Source: Solimonas soli DSM 21787
Lineage (GTDB): Bacteria; Pseudomonadota; Gammaproteobacteria; Nevskiales; Nevskiaceae
Assembly: GCF_000474945.1 (NCBI RefSeq)
Contig: NZ_AXDW01000004.1
Coordinates: 186,001 to 250,000, forward strand
Length of the DNA: 64,000 bases
Reading direction: 5' to 3'
Positions 1 through 9,184 of the stretch are shown here, one piece after another (within the stretch, counting starts at the first letter, position 1; every line of letters starts with the position of its first letter). A program made the position numbers and the translations under genes. The notes beneath the pieces were generated by a model. That model searched no databases. It was not told the origin of the DNA and saw only the letters and a list, made by a program, of their open reading frames with translations.

Positions 1-270
1 CCTGCAATCCCGGTGCGCCACAATCTCGATGGCGCCGCGCGCGATGACGCGGACAGCATTCGCGCGGCGCTGCATCAGCAGCTGTTCAAGCCGGTGCGCT
101 GGGCGACGACCATCGCGCAGCTCAAGGGCGAGGGCGTGGGCAGCTTCGTCGAGTGCGGACCGGGCAAGGTGCTGGTCGGCCTCAACAAGCGCATCGCCAA
201 GGACGCGGCGTCTTTTGCGCTCGAGGATCGCGAGGGCTTCGACAAGGCCGTGGCCGCTGTCAAGGCTTGA
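1..270 (+). CDS. fabD: Malonyl-CoA:ACP transacylase, C-terminal fragment
   Basis: The reading frame is open from base 1 and encodes the last 89 residues of a protein whose start lies outside the window. It begins PAIPVRHNLDG, the segment around the conserved asparagine late in FabD, and ends with VECGPGKVLVGLNKRI, the typical FabD tail. FabD moves malonyl groups from CoA to acyl carrier protein for fatty-acid elongation. fabG, acpP and fabF follow on the same strand, the classical gammaproteobacterial fab order. The catalytic serine and histidine lie in the missing part. The GTG at base 13 is internal and not a real start. Confidence 0.93.
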   Translation, partial: PAIPVRHNLDGAARDDADSIRAALHQQLFKPVRWATTIAQLKGEGVGSFVECGPGKVLVGLNKRIAKDAASFALEDREGFDKAVAAVKA

Positions 271-377
271 CGCAGGCGGCGGGCGGCCGGCTAAATGCGC
301 GCCGCCAGCCAATCGATATAAAGTGTTGCGGTGCAGCAACAGGGTCTGAACCGTGACCAACTCGACTCCTACATCCG

Positions 378-1133
378 ATGACTGAATCCGTTCGTGCTGC
401 CGGCGCCGAGGGTGCGTCGCGCGAGGTAGCCTTGATTACCGGCGCCAGCCGTGGCATCGGCCAGGCCATCGCGCTGCGCCTCGCCCGCGATGGCGCCAAG
501 GTCTACGGCACCGCCACCAGCGAAGCCGGCGCCGCCAAGATCAGCGAGACGCTCGCGCCTTACGGCGGCGAGGGGCGCGTGCTCGACGTGCGCGATCCGG
601 CGGCGATCGAAGCGCTGCTCGACTCGATCGGCACGCCGGCCATCCTCGTCAACAACGCCGGCGTCACGCGCGACACGCTGATGCTGCGCATGAAGGACGA
701 AGACTGGGATCAGGTGATCCAGACCGATCTCACCTCGGTGTTCCGCCTGTCGCGCGCCGTGCTGCGCGGCATGATGAAGGCGCGCTACGGCCGCATCGTC
801 AGCATCGGCTCGGTGGTCGGCAGCATGGGCAATCCGGGCCAGGCGAATTACTGCGCGGCCAAGGCCGGCCTGATCGGCTTCTCGAAGTCGCTGGCGCAGG
901 AAATCGGCTCGCGCGGCATCACCGTCAACGTGGTCGCGCCGGGCTTCATCGACACCGACATGACCAAGGCGCTCAGCGACGACGTGCGCAAGGGCCTCAT
1001 GGACCGCGTGCCGGTGCAGCGCCTCGGCACGCCGGACGACATCGCCGCCGCCGTCGCCTATCTCGTCTCGCGCGAGGCGGGCTACGTGACCGGCACGACG
1101 CTGCACGTCAATGGCGGTCTCTACATGGATTGA
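378..1133 (+). CDS. fabG: 3-oxoacyl-ACP reductase FabG
   Basis: This 251-residue short-chain dehydrogenase reduces 3-oxoacyl-ACP with NADPH in the elongation cycle. Visible motifs are the nucleotide-binding TGASRGIG (residues 21-28), NNAG (92-95), catalytic Ser145, and the Tyr158-x3-Lys162 pair in NYCAAK. The C-terminus VTGTTLHVNGGLYMD is typical. The N-terminus is about ten residues longer than in E. coli FabG, and no strong ribosome-binding site precedes the ATG, so the start is only moderately secure. Position between fabD and acpP makes this the housekeeping FabG, unlike the larger paralogue near 50.8 kb. Confidence 0.95.
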   Translation: MTESVRAAGAEGASREVALITGASRGIGQAIALRLARDGAKVYGTATSEAGAAKISETLAPYGGEGRVLDVRDPAAIEALLDSIGTPAILVNNAGVTRDTLMLRMKDEDWDQVIQTDLTSVFRLSRAVLRGMMKARYGRIVSIGSVVGSMGNPGQANYCAAKAGLIGFSKSLAQEIGSRGITVNVVAPGFIDTDMTKALSDDVRKGLMDRVPVQRLGTPDDIAAAVAYLVSREAGYVTGTTLHVNGGLYMD

Positions 1134-1267
1134 TGGTGCGGCGGCGTGCGAAGGTGCCTACGGCATCCGCGCATACGCCCGCGTATGTTTCCCGATGTGC
1201 GCCGCAGCGGAACAAGGCACTGAATTTGCGTAGTTTTGCCGCGGCTGTGTCCCTCACGGCGTTTGTC

Positions 1268-1273
1268 TACAAT
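1268..1273 (+). promoter_or_regulatory. Candidate -10 element upstream of acpP
   Basis: TACAAT lies 45 bp before the acpP start, in the 185-bp fabG-acpP gap. It is close to the sigma-70 -10 consensus in a locally less GC-rich stretch. No good -35 hexamer sits at the expected distance, so this is a weak inference. A separate acpP promoter would fit the high demand for acyl carrier protein. Confidence 0.35.
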
Positions 1274-1318
1274 ACGCCGGCTTCACATATCGACAACAGT
1301 GGTCCCCAGGAGTAATGC

Positions 1319-1564
1319 ATGAGTACGTTGGAAGAGAAGGTCAAGAAGATCATCGCTGAGCAGCTGTCGGTCAGCGAAGATCAGATCACGCCGGAGGCCT
1401 CGTTCGTCGAAGACCTCGGTGCCGACTCTCTGGACACCGTCGAGCTCGTGATGGCGCTCGAAGAAGAGTTTGAAATCGACATCCCGGACGAAGAAGCCGA
1501 GAAGATCGTGACGTTCAACGACGTGCTGACCTACATCAAGGCGCACGCTCCGCAGCAGGGCTGA
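1319..1564 (+). CDS. acpP: Acyl carrier protein
   Basis: This 81-residue acidic protein carries growing acyl chains on a 4'-phosphopantetheine arm. The attachment motif GADSLD is present with the serine at residue 37, followed by the conserved helix [24 protein letters not shown] ribosome-binding site sits just upstream. It lies between fabG and fabF as in most proteobacteria. The C-terminal half ([19 protein letters not shown]) departs from the usual Xanthomonas and Burkholderia ends, which slightly favours a deeper-branching gammaproteobacterium. Identification is not in doubt. Confidence 0.98.
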   Translation: MSTLEEKVKKIIAEQLSVSEDQITPEASFVEDLGADSLDTVELVMALEEEFEIDIPDEEAEKIVTFNDVLTYIKAHAPQQG

Positions 1565-1600
1565 TCGCACCGCCAATCCCCCGACAATCAGGAATTGCTG

Positions 1601-2836
1601 ATGAGCCGTAGGCGCGTTGTCGTCACCGGCCTGGGCATCGTGTCCCCTGTGGGCAACGATGTCGCCACGGCCTGGAGCAACATCATCGCGGGGAAATCCG
1701 GTATCGGGCCGATCACGTACTACGACGTGTCGGCCTATACCACCCGGTTCGGTGGCATGATCAAGGACTTCAAGGCCGGCGACTGGCTCGGCGTGAAGGA
1801 GGTCAAGCGCACCGACCCGTTCATTCACTACGGCGTGGCGGCGGCCAAGCAGGCCATCCGCGACGCCGGCATCGAAGTCACCGACGACAACCGCGAGCGC
1901 ATCGGCATCTGCGTGGGCTCGGGCATCGGTGGCATCGGCAGCATCGAGGAGGAGTGCCGCGCGCTCCACAACGGCGGTCCGAAGAAGGTCTCGCCATTCT
2001 TCGTGCCGAGCTCGATCATCAACATGATCTCGGGCTACATCTCCATCGATCTCGGCATCACCGGGCCGAACATCGCCACCGTCACCGCCTGCACGACGGC
2101 GACGCATGCGATCGGTGTCGGTGCGCGCCTGATCCAGGCCGGCGACGCCGACGTCTTCATCGTCGGTGCCGGCGAGGCCGGTTCGGCACCCGCGGGCCTG
2201 GCCGGTTTCTGCCAGGCGCGTGCGCTGTCGACGCGCAATGACGATCCGGAACGCGCCAGCCGTCCCTGGGACAAGGACCGCGACGGCTTCGTGCTCGGCG
2301 ATGGCGCCGGCGTGCTGATCATCGAAGACCTCGAGCACGCGAAGAAGCGCGGCGCGAAGATCTACGCCGAGCTCATCGGCTTCGGCATGTCCGGCGACGC
2401 CTTCCACATCACGCTGCCCGGCAACGGCGGCGCGCGCCGCGCCATGCAGAACACGCTGCGCGATGCGGCGATCAATCCGGACCAGGTCGACTACGTCAAC
2501 GCGCACGGCACCTCGACGCCGGCTGGCGACGTCGGCGAGTCGAACGCGATCAAGGAAGTGTTCGGCGAGCACGCCTACAAGCTGTCGGTCAGCTCGACGA
2601 AGTCGATGACCGGCCATCTGCTCGGCGCCGCCGGCGGCATCGAGGCGATCTTCTCTGTGCTGGCGCTGCGCGACCAGATCGTGCCGCCGACGATCAATCT
2701 CGACAATCCGGACGAAGGCTGCGATCTCGACTACACCGCGCACAAGGCCAAGGAGCGCAAGCTCGAGATCGTCATCTCGAACTCCTTCGGCTTCGGCGGC
2801 ACCAACGGCTGCGTCGCGTTCAAGCGGTTCAGCTGA
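1601..2836 (+). CDS. fabF: Beta-ketoacyl-ACP synthase II
   Basis: This 411-residue condensing enzyme (KAS II) extends acyl-ACP with malonyl-ACP. The thiolase-fold triad is visible: Cys164 in [11 protein letters not shown], a histidine in [11 protein letters not shown], and a second histidine in [13 protein letters not shown]. The C-terminal [10 protein letters not shown] is diagnostic. I place the start at the ATG giving [10 protein letters not shown] because AGGAA sits six bases upstream; in-frame TTG and CTG codons just before it are less likely. It follows acpP by 36 bp and precedes pabB by 14 bp, suggesting co-transcription. Confidence 0.97.
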   Translation: MSRRRVVVTGLGIVSPVGNDVATAWSNIIAGKSGIGPITYYDVSAYTTRFGGMIKDFKAGDWLGVKEVKRTDPFIHYGVAAAKQAIRDAGIEVTDDNRERIGICVGSGIGGIGSIEEECRALHNGGPKKVSPFFVPSSIINMISGYISIDLGITGPNIATVTACTTATHAIGVGARLIQAGDADVFIVGAGEAGSAPAGLAGFCQARALSTRNDDPERASRPWDKDRDGFVLGDGAGVLIIEDLEHAKKRGAKIYAELIGFGMSGDAFHITLPGNGGARRAMQNTLRDAAINPDQVDYVNAHGTSTPAGDVGESNAIKEVFGEHAYKLSVSSTKSMTGHLLGAAGGIEAIFSVLALRDQIVPPTINLDNPDEGCDLDYTAHKAKERKLEIVISNSFGFGGTNGCVAFKRFS

Positions 2837-2850
2837 GTTTCACCGCCGCG

Positions 2851-4197
2851 ATGCGGCGCGCGGACCTTCATGAAGCCGTGGACCTGCTGGCCTTGCACCG
2901 CCGGCAGCCGCGGCTTTTTCCCTTCCTGCTGCAGAGCGTGGCGGCGCATGCGCAGTCCGGCCGCTGGGATCTGCTGCTGGCGTTTCCGCAGGAGGCGCTG
3001 AGCCTGCGCGGCGGCCGTCTCGACGGGCCCGATGCCGACGGTACCGGCGATTTCTTCGCCGCCCTCGATCGCTGGGTCGCGCGCGAAACGCGCGGCGAGG
3101 CCGGCGCCGCGGCGGACGAGCTGCCGTTCGGCGGCGGCTGGTTTCTCTATCTCGGCTACGAAGCGGCGCAGCACGTCGAGCCGCGCCTGCGTCTGCCGCC
3201 GTCGCCGTTCGCATTGCCCGACGCGCTCGCCGTGCGCTGCCCGGCGGCGCTCATTCACGATCGCGAGCGCGCTCGCTTCATCGCCGTCGCCGAAAGCGAG
3301 GCGCAGCTGCGTGAACTCTGCGCGCTCGCCGTCGCCGCGCCGCCGGCGGCGGCGCGCGCCGTGCGGGCCAGCGAGATCGTCGAGGAAGATCCGCAGCGCT
3401 ATCGCGACGGCGTGCGCCGCGTGCTCGACTATCTGCAGGCGGGTGACGCCTTCCAGGTCAATCTGTCACGCCGCTGGGACGCCCGTGTCGATGCCGCGCT
3501 CGATCCGGCCGACCTGTATGCCGCGCTGCAGCGGCGCAATCCGGCGCCGTTCGCCGGCCTGATGCGCTGGGGCGAGGCGGCGGTGATCAGTTCGTCGCCG
3601 GAGCGGCTCCTGAGCATCGACGCCGGCCTCGCGCAGACGCGGCCGATCGCCGGCACGCGGCGGCGCGGTGCGGATGCCGAGGAGGACGCGCGGCTGAAGA
3701 GCGTGCTGCGCGAGAACCTCAAGGAGCGTGCCGAGCACGTCATGCTGCTCGATCTCGAGCGCAACGATCTCGGCCGCGTCTGCGTGCCGGGCACGATCGA
3801 GGTCAACGAGCTGATGACGCTCGAAAGCTATGCGCACGTGCACCACATCGTCTCCAACGTGCGCGGCCGCCTGCGCGAGGGCATCGGCCCCGGCGCGGCG
3901 CTGAAGGCGGTGTTTCCCGGCGGCACGATCACCGGCTGCCCGAAGGTGCGCGTGATGGAAGTGATCGCCGAGCTCGAAGGCGAGGGCCGCGGCCCCTACA
4001 CCGGCGCGATCGGCTATCTGTCGCGCGACGGCCGGCTCGACACCAACATCCTGATCCGCACCATGGTCTGGCAGCCGGGCCTGGTCTCCTTTCGCGCCGG
4101 CGCCGGCATCGTCGCCGATTCGCAGCCGGACGCGGAGCTGCAGGAAACGCGGGCCAAGGCGCGCGGCCTGCTGCTGGCGCTGGGAGCCGAGGCTTGA
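2851..4197 (+). CDS. pabB: Aminodeoxychorismate synthase component I
   Basis: This 448-residue chorismate-binding enzyme aminates chorismate in the p-aminobenzoate branch of folate synthesis, with ammonia from a PabA glutaminase that is not in this window. The chorismate-utilising core occupies the C-terminal half. It includes GDAFQVNLSRRW, PIAGTRRRG, LLDLERNDLGRV and GGTITGCPKVRVMEVI, and ends with GAIGYLSRDGRLDTNILIR. The divergent N-terminal third is normal for PabB. The stop overlaps the TTG start of pabC, implying translational coupling. Anthranilate synthase TrpE is the alternative, but the downstream pabC argues for PabB. Confidence 0.93.
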   Translation: MRRADLHEAVDLLALHRRQPRLFPFLLQSVAAHAQSGRWDLLLAFPQEALSLRGGRLDGPDADGTGDFFAALDRWVARETRGEAGAAADELPFGGGWFLYLGYEAAQHVEPRLRLPPSPFALPDALAVRCPAALIHDRERARFIAVAESEAQLRELCALAVAAPPAAARAVRASEIVEEDPQRYRDGVRRVLDYLQAGDAFQVNLSRRWDARVDAALDPADLYAALQRRNPAPFAGLMRWGEAAVISSSPERLLSIDAGLAQTRPIAGTRRRGADAEEDARLKSVLRENLKERAEHVMLLDLERNDLGRVCVPGTIEVNELMTLESYAHVHHIVSNVRGRLREGIGPGAALKAVFPGGTITGCPKVRVMEVIAELEGEGRGPYTGAIGYLSRDGRLDTNILIRTMVWQPGLVSFRAGAGIVADSQPDAELQETRAKARGLLLALGAEA

Positions 4198-5015
4198 GCG
4201 TCGTCGCGCTGATCGACGGCGAAGCGGGCGACGCGCTGGCCGTCGACAATCGCGGCCTCGCCTATGGCGACGGCGTGTTCCGCACCCTGCTGGTCGCCGA
4301 CGGCGTGGCACTGCACGTCGACGATCATCTCGCCGCGCTGCGCGCCGATGCGGCGCGCCTCGCGCTGGATCCGCCGGACGCGGACGCGCTGCGCCGCGAC
4401 ACCGCCGCGCTCGCCGCCGGCCAGTCGCGCGCGGTCGTCAAATGGCTGCTCGTGCGCCGCAGCGCCGGCCGCGGCTATGCGGCGAGCACCGGCGCCGCGA
4501 CGCGCATCGTCCTGCGCACGGCGGCGCCGCGCCATCCGGCAACGCACTGGACGCAGGGCGTCGTCGCGCGCCTGGCGGCGCTGCGGCTCGGCGAGCAGCC
4601 GGCGCTCGCCGGCATCAAGCATCTGAACCGCCTCGAACAGGTGCTCGCGGCCCGCGAGCTGGGCGCGGGCGTCGACGAACTGCTGATGTGCGATCATCGC
4701 GATCGCCTGGTCGGCGGCCTGCGCAGCAATCTGTTCTGGGTGCGCGAGGGTCGCCTGTTGACGCCGGCGCTGACGCGCTGCGGCGTTGCCGGCACGATGC
4801 GCGGCCGCGTGCTGCGGCTCGCCGCCGGACTCGGCGTGCCGCTGGACGAGGTCGAGGCGGATGCCGCCGCGCTGGCGCAGGCCGACGAGGCCTTCGTCAC
4901 CAACGCGCTGATCGGCATCTGGCCCCTGCGCCGCCTCGACGCGACCGCGCTTCCCGCGCCGGGCGCGCTGACGCGCCGCCTGCAGCGGGAATTGCGGCAT
5001 CCTTTGCTGACCTAG
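4194..5015 (+). CDS. pabC: Aminodeoxychorismate lyase
   Basis: This 273-residue fold-type IV PLP enzyme converts 4-amino-4-deoxychorismate to p-aminobenzoate and pyruvate. The probable PLP lysine is Lys142 in GIKHLNRLEQV, close to Lys140 of E. coli PabC. The N-terminal NRGLAYGDGVFRT and ELLMCDHRDRLVGG match the family. The start is TTG within the TTGA overlap with the pabB stop. An amino-acid aminotransferase of the same fold is the alternative, but the PabB partner and the following mltG give the standard pabC-mltG-tmk-holB order. Confidence 0.94.
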   Translation: MSVVALIDGEAGDALAVDNRGLAYGDGVFRTLLVADGVALHVDDHLAALRADAARLALDPPDADALRRDTAALAAGQSRAVVKWLLVRRSAGRGYAASTGAATRIVLRTAAPRHPATHWTQGVVARLAALRLGEQPALAGIKHLNRLEQVLAARELGAGVDELLMCDHRDRLVGGLRSNLFWVREGRLLTPALTRCGVAGTMRGRVLRLAAGLGVPLDEVEADAAALAQADEAFVTNALIGIWPLRRLDATALPAPGALTRRLQRELRHPLLT

Positions 5016-5033
5016 AGAAAGAACACTCACGAC

Positions 5034-6134
5034 ATGCGCCTGTTCCGCTTCCTCGGCCGCCTCCTGCTGCTGCTCGCGCTGCTCGCCGGCGGCCTGGTGT
5101 TCGACGGCTACCGGCAGCTGCACGAGCCGCTGCGCGTCGACGGCTGGCAGACGATCGAGATCGCGCAGGGCGAGACGCTGGCCGGCGTGCTCGCCGACAT
5201 GCAGACGCGGCAGTGGCTGCCGAGCGCGCGCGCCGCCTTCTATCTGCGGCTCTACGTGCGCTGGCGGGCGCTCGGCGCGCGCATCCGCACCGGCGAGTAC
5301 GGGCTCGACCAGAACCAGACGCTGCTCGACGCGCTGGAGCTGTTCATGTCCGGGCGCACCATCGTCCACGAACTGCGCATCGTCGAGGGCTGGACCTTCG
5401 CGCAGGCCCTGCAGGCGATCCGCGCCAATGACATGATCCGTCAGACGCTCGCTGCCGATGCAACGGCGGACGCGATCATGGCGGCGATCGGCGCGCCCGG
5501 CATCGCCGCCGAAGGTCGCTTCTTTCCCGACACCTATCGCTTTCCGAAGAACAGCACGGACGTGGCCTTGCTGCGCCAGGCCTACGCGGCGATGCAGAAG
5601 ACGCTCGCCGCCGAATGGGAGCAGCGCGCGCCCGACCTGCCGTATGCCTCGCCCGACGACGCGCTGATCATGGCCTCGATCGTCGAGAAGGAGACCGGCG
5701 TGCCCGCCGAGCGCGCGCAGATCGCCGGAGTGTTCGTGCGGCGTCTGCAGCTCGGCATGCGCCTGCAGACCGATCCGACGATCATCTACGGTCTCGGCAG
5801 CGCCTTCGACGGCAATCTGCGCCGCCTCGACCTGACCACCGACGGCCCGTACAACAGCTACACGCGCGCCGGACTGCCGCCGACGCCGATCGCGCTGCCG
5901 GGCCGCGCGGCGATCCACGCCGCCTTGCATCCGGACGACGGCAAGGCGCTATTCTTCGTCTCGAGACGCGACGGCACGCATCAGTTCTCGGAGACGCTGG
6001 AACAACACGATGCGGCGGTGCGCCAGTATCAATTGCCGGCGCAGCCGCGGCAGGACGCCAGGCCGGACGTGAACCCCGAAGCGAATTCGAAACCAGCCAG
6101 CCCGTCGCGCAAGAAAAAGCAGCAAGGCCCATGA
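5034..6134 (+). CDS. mltG: Endolytic murein transglycosylase MltG
   Basis: This 366-residue inner-membrane protein cleaves nascent glycan strands and is thought to set strand length. One N-terminal membrane segment (about residues 5-24) precedes a LysM-like part and the YceG catalytic domain. The catalytic glutamate is Glu218 in SIVEKETG, the same number as in E. coli. GRFFPDTYRFPK, LQTDPTIIYGLG and the C-terminal KALFFVSRRDGTHQFS block are also present. The lysine-rich tail after residue 340 is probably disordered. The stop overlaps the tmk start (ATGA). Confidence 0.95.
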   Translation: MRLFRFLGRLLLLLALLAGGLVFDGYRQLHEPLRVDGWQTIEIAQGETLAGVLADMQTRQWLPSARAAFYLRLYVRWRALGARIRTGEYGLDQNQTLLDALELFMSGRTIVHELRIVEGWTFAQALQAIRANDMIRQTLAADATADAIMAAIGAPGIAAEGRFFPDTYRFPKNSTDVALLRQAYAAMQKTLAAEWEQRAPDLPYASPDDALIMASIVEKETGVPAERAQIAGVFVRRLQLGMRLQTDPTIIYGLGSAFDGNLRRLDLTTDGPYNSYTRAGLPPTPIALPGRAAIHAALHPDDGKALFFVSRRDGTHQFSETLEQHDAAVRQYQLPAQPRQDARPDVNPEANSKPASPSRKKKQQGP

Positions 6135-6781
6135 CGACACGCGGACGCTTCATCACGCTCGAAGGCGGCGAGGGCGCCGGCAAGTCGACGCAGGCGCGCT
6201 ACATCCGCGATTGGCTCGAAGCGCGCGGCCGCCAGGTGCTGCTGACGCGCGAGCCCGGCGGTTCGCCGCTGGCCGAAGCGATCCGCCATCTCGTGCTCGG
6301 CGACTGGGCCGAAGGCATCGCGCCGTCGACCGAAACGCTGCTGATGTTCGCGGCGCGCGCCGCGCACTGGAACACCACCATCAAGCCGGCGCTCGCCGCC
6401 GGCCGCGACGTGGTCAGCGACCGCTTCGTCGATTCGAGCTACGCCTACCAGGGCGGCCGCAAGGGCATCACCGAGCGCCGGCTGCGCATGCTGGAGCGCA
6501 TGGTGCTCGGCAAGCGCAAGCCCGATGTCACGCTGCTGTTCGACATCGACCCCGAGCTCGGCCTGCGCCGCACGCAGGAGCGCGGCGACGACAACAACCG
6601 TTTCGAGCAGGAAGCCCTGGACTTCCAGCGCCGGGTGCGCGAAATCTTCCTGGCGCGCGCGCAGGCCGAGCCGGAGCGCTTCGTGGTGATCGACGCGTCG
6701 CGCGAACCGGAAGCGGTGAGCGCCGCGGTCGCCGAGGCGCTGGCCGCGCGTCTCGGCTTCGTCGGGCCGCCGTCCGCATGA
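6131..6781 (+). CDS. tmk: dTMP kinase
   Basis: This 216-residue kinase phosphorylates dTMP to dTDP for DNA synthesis. The P-loop GGEGAGKST begins at about residue 12. REPGGSPLAE, the DRFVDSSYAYQGG motif and a LID region with RTQERGDD follow. The ATG overlaps the mltG stop, and the tmk stop overlaps the holB start, both as ATGA, so the three genes are probably translationally coupled. The start is fixed by this overlap and by homology to the family N-terminus (RGRFITLEGGEGAGKS). Confidence 0.97.
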   Translation: MTTRGRFITLEGGEGAGKSTQARYIRDWLEARGRQVLLTREPGGSPLAEAIRHLVLGDWAEGIAPSTETLLMFAARAAHWNTTIKPALAAGRDVVSDRFVDSSYAYQGGRKGITERRLRMLERMVLGKRKPDVTLLFDIDPELGLRRTQERGDDNNRFEQEALDFQRRVREIFLARAQAEPERFVVIDASREPEAVSAAVAEALAARLGFVGPPSA

Positions 6782-7803
6782 AAGGCACGGCGTTCTGGCG
6801 CCCGCTGCCCTGGCAGCAGGACCTGTGGCTCGAGCAGACTTCGCTGATCCTGCAACAGCGCCTGCCGCACGCGCTGCTGATGATCGGCGGCGCCGGCATC
6901 GGCAAGCGCTGGTTCGCGCGTGCGCTGATCGCCTTCGCGCTGTGCGAGCAGCGCAGCGGCTACGCCTGCGGCCAGTGCCGCAGCTGTGTGCAGCTCGGCG
7001 CCGGCACGCACCCGAACGCCAGCGTGGTCGGCGTCGACGGCCATCTCGGTCTCGCGCCGACCGCCGATGGCCATGCCGAGCAGGGTCTCGTGCACTGGGA
7101 GCCGGACGAGGATCGCAAGCGTCGCGACATCACGATCGACGCGGCGCGCAGCCTGATCGGCACGCTCGGCCTCGCCAGCCATTACGGCAGCGATCGCTAC
7201 GCGCTGATCGAGCCGGCCGACCTGCTCAACGCGAGCAGCGCCAATGCGCTGCTGAAGACCATCGAAGAGCCGCCGGCCGGCACGCATCTCGTGCTCGTCA
7301 CCGAGCGCCCGCAGGCGCTGCTGCCGACGCTGCGCAGCCGCTGCCAGCGCCTGCGCTTTGCCGCGCCCGACGAAGCGGCGGCGCGCGCCTGGATGGCGGA
7401 GCAGGGCGTGCGCGACGACGACGCGCTGCGTCTCGCGCTCGGCGCGCCGCTGCGCGCGCTCGAGCTCGCGCGAGGCGACGGCATCGCCCTGCGCCGGCAG
7501 TGGGCGGACCTGTGGAGCGCGGTCGGCAGCGGCCGCAAGGATCCGCTGACGGCGGCGGCGGCGATCGACAAGGACAGCGTCGGCGAGCATCTGCAATGGG
7601 CGCAGCAGTGGCTGACCGAGCAGCTGCGCGCCCAGCTCGGCGCGCCGCTGCCGCGCCGCGAATCGATCGCGCAGATGATGCAGGACGTCTTCGATGCGCA
7701 GCGCCGCGCCGCCGGCAACGCGCAGCCGCAGCTGCTGATGGAATCGCTGTTCGTGCGCTGGCTGCGCCTGAGCCGCGCCGCGCCGCCGGTCGCCACGCGT
7801 TGA
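6778..7803 (+). CDS. holB: DNA polymerase III subunit delta prime
   Basis: This 341-residue clamp-loader subunit helps place the sliding clamp on DNA. It has a P-loop-like segment (GGAGIGKR, residues 37-44). A cysteine cluster with Cys56, Cys64, Cys67 and Cys70 (CGQCRSCVQLG) is the delta-prime zinc module. NALLKTIEEPPAGTHLVLVTERPQALLPTLRSRC is the usual AAA+ stretch around the SRC motif. It starts within the tmk stop. The next gene is a DUF1272 protein rather than pilZ, which is a small departure from the common order. Confidence 0.95.
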   Translation: MKGTAFWRPLPWQQDLWLEQTSLILQQRLPHALLMIGGAGIGKRWFARALIAFALCEQRSGYACGQCRSCVQLGAGTHPNASVVGVDGHLGLAPTADGHAEQGLVHWEPDEDRKRRDITIDAARSLIGTLGLASHYGSDRYALIEPADLLNASSANALLKTIEEPPAGTHLVLVTERPQALLPTLRSRCQRLRFAAPDEAAARAWMAEQGVRDDDALRLALGAPLRALELARGDGIALRRQWADLWSAVGSGRKDPLTAAAAIDKDSVGEHLQWAQQWLTEQLRAQLGAPLPRRESIAQMMQDVFDAQRRAAGNAQPQLLMESLFVRWLRLSRAAPPVATR

Positions 7804-7814
7804 AGGAGGAGACG

Positions 7815-8123
7815 ATGCTCGAACTGCGGCCCGTCTGTGAACACTGCGCCAGGGCGCTGCCGCCGGACGCCACCGACGCGCGCATCTGCAGCTTCGAATG
7901 CACCTTCTGCGCCGACTGCGTCGAGCGGGTCCTGAAGAACGTCTGCCCGAATTGCGGCGGCGGCTTCGCGCCGCGGCCGGTGCGTCCGGCGCAGGATCGC
8001 CGCAAGGGCAATTTCCTCGGCCGCTATCCGGCCGCCACCCGGCCGCTGCATCGGCCCGTCGACCCCGCCGCGCACGCGGCGCTGCTCGCCGAAGTCGGCG
8101 CGATACCGCCCGAGCGGCGCTGA
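7815..8123 (+). CDS. DUF1272 family small cysteine-rich protein
   Basis: This 102-residue protein has an N-terminal cysteine-rich module of about 60 residues. CEHCARALPPDA, CSFECTFCADCVE and NVCPNCGGGF together match DUF1272 and look able to bind zinc. The C-terminal 40 residues are basic and proline-rich with no clear domain. A strong AAGGAGGAG ribosome-binding site sits just upstream, 11 bp after the holB stop, so it is probably translated from the same message. The function of DUF1272 is unknown to me. A nucleic-acid or protein-contact role is only a guess from the zinc-ribbon-like spacing. Confidence 0.88.
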   Translation: MLELRPVCEHCARALPPDATDARICSFECTFCADCVERVLKNVCPNCGGGFAPRPVRPAQDRRKGNFLGRYPAATRPLHRPVDPAAHAALLAEVGAIPPERR

Positions 8124-8273
8124 GCTTAAGATGCGGGTCTCGAGCGACCGGATCGCCTTCTGCATGCCCCTGACCGACTCCCATACCGCTTGCGTGCTGC
8201 CGCGCCGGCATCGGCTCCCGAGTCCGGGATGCCCCTGCTGCGCACGGCAATCCTTCACGCGGTTGACGGCGTC

Positions 8274-8636
8274 ATGAGCACGCCTCCGCGCGTCGGCGGC
8301 GCACCGCCCGGCATCCTGACCCTGCACATCAAGGACAAGTCGGCGCTCTACGTCGCCTATATGCCGTTCGTGAAGAATGGCGGCCTGTTCATCCCGACCA
8401 ACAAGGATTACCGCCTCGGCGACGAGGTCTTCATGCTGCTCACGCTCATGGAGAATCCGGAACGCCTGCCGGTCGCCGGCAAGGTCGTCTGGGTGACGCC
8501 GAAGGGCGCGCAGAACAAGCGCGTGCAGGGCATCGGCGTGCAGTTCAGCGCCCAGGATGGCGGCGCCACGCAGAAGAAGATCGAAGGCCTGCTGGCCGGC
8601 GCGCTGGGCGCCGACCGGCCGACGCACACGATGTAA
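8274..8636 (+). CDS. pilZ: PilZ domain protein (type IV pilus assembly)
   Basis: This 120-residue single-domain protein has the sequence pattern of PilZ itself: ILTLHIKDKSALYVAYMPFVKNGGLF, GDEVFMLLTLME, LPVAGKVVWVTPKGAQ and a C-terminal THTM. PilZ works in type IV pilus biogenesis. Stand-alone proteins of this type often lack the RxxxR c-di-GMP motif, and I see none near the N-terminus here. The ATG giving MSTPPR matches the family length, although the frame stays open upstream to 8190. The 150-bp gap after the DUF1272 gene may hold a separate promoter. Confidence 0.93.
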   Translation: MSTPPRVGGAPPGILTLHIKDKSALYVAYMPFVKNGGLFIPTNKDYRLGDEVFMLLTLMENPERLPVAGKVVWVTPKGAQNKRVQGIGVQFSAQDGGATQKKIEGLLAGALGADRPTHTM

Positions 8637-8719
8637 GGCTTTGCTCCGGCGCCCGCCGCATCGCGCGACCGTCTGGCCCCGTATTTGCGGAGCGGACTTC
8701 GTTCGATGGAGGTTCCGCG

Positions 8720-9181
8720 ATGCGTTTTTCCATGTGGCCGGTCCTCGGCCTGTGCCTGGCGCTGCTGCCGTGCGCCGGTCGCGCCGATGACGGACAGGCG
8801 TCCTACCTGAAGCGTTGCGCGCCCTGCCACCAGGCGGACGGGCAGGGCGTCGTCGGGCATTTCCCGCCGCTGACCGGCATGAGCGGCTGGCTCGCCAGCG
8901 AGGCCGGCCGCGCCTACGTCACGCGCATCGTCATGCAGGGCTATGCGGGGCCGATCCGCGTGCAGGGCCAGCCGTATCAGGGCCTCATGCTGACCTATCG
9001 CGGGCGGATGAAGGACGAGGAGTTCGTCAGCATCCTGCGCTACGTGGCCGAAACGCTGAACACGCCCGCCCACGGCTACCGGCCGATCGATCTGCCGCTG
9101 GTCGCCGCCGCCCGCGCCGCTTCGGTGACGATGGACGACGACGAAACGGCCGACCTGCGCGAGGCGCTGCCGGAGCGCTGA
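8720..9181 (+). CDS. Monoheme periplasmic c-type cytochrome
   Basis: This 153-residue protein has a signal peptide ending near CAGRADD (about residue 23). One heme site follows at Cys33-x2-Cys36-His37 (CAPCH), with ADGQG and PPLTG as in class I cytochrome c. A methionine in YQGLMLTYRGRM is a plausible sixth ligand. The start is supported by a GGAGG ribosome-binding site eight bases upstream. The acidic C-terminus (DDDETADLREALPER) is unusual. The stop is 3 bp from that of the opposite-strand peptidase. The redox partner cannot be told from the context. Confidence 0.88.
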   Translation: MRFSMWPVLGLCLALLPCAGRADDGQASYLKRCAPCHQADGQGVVGHFPPLTGMSGWLASEAGRAYVTRIVMQGYAGPIRVQGQPYQGLMLTYRGRMKDEEFVSILRYVAETLNTPAHGYRPIDLPLVAAARAASVTMDDDETADLREALPER

Positions 9182-9184
9182 AGC

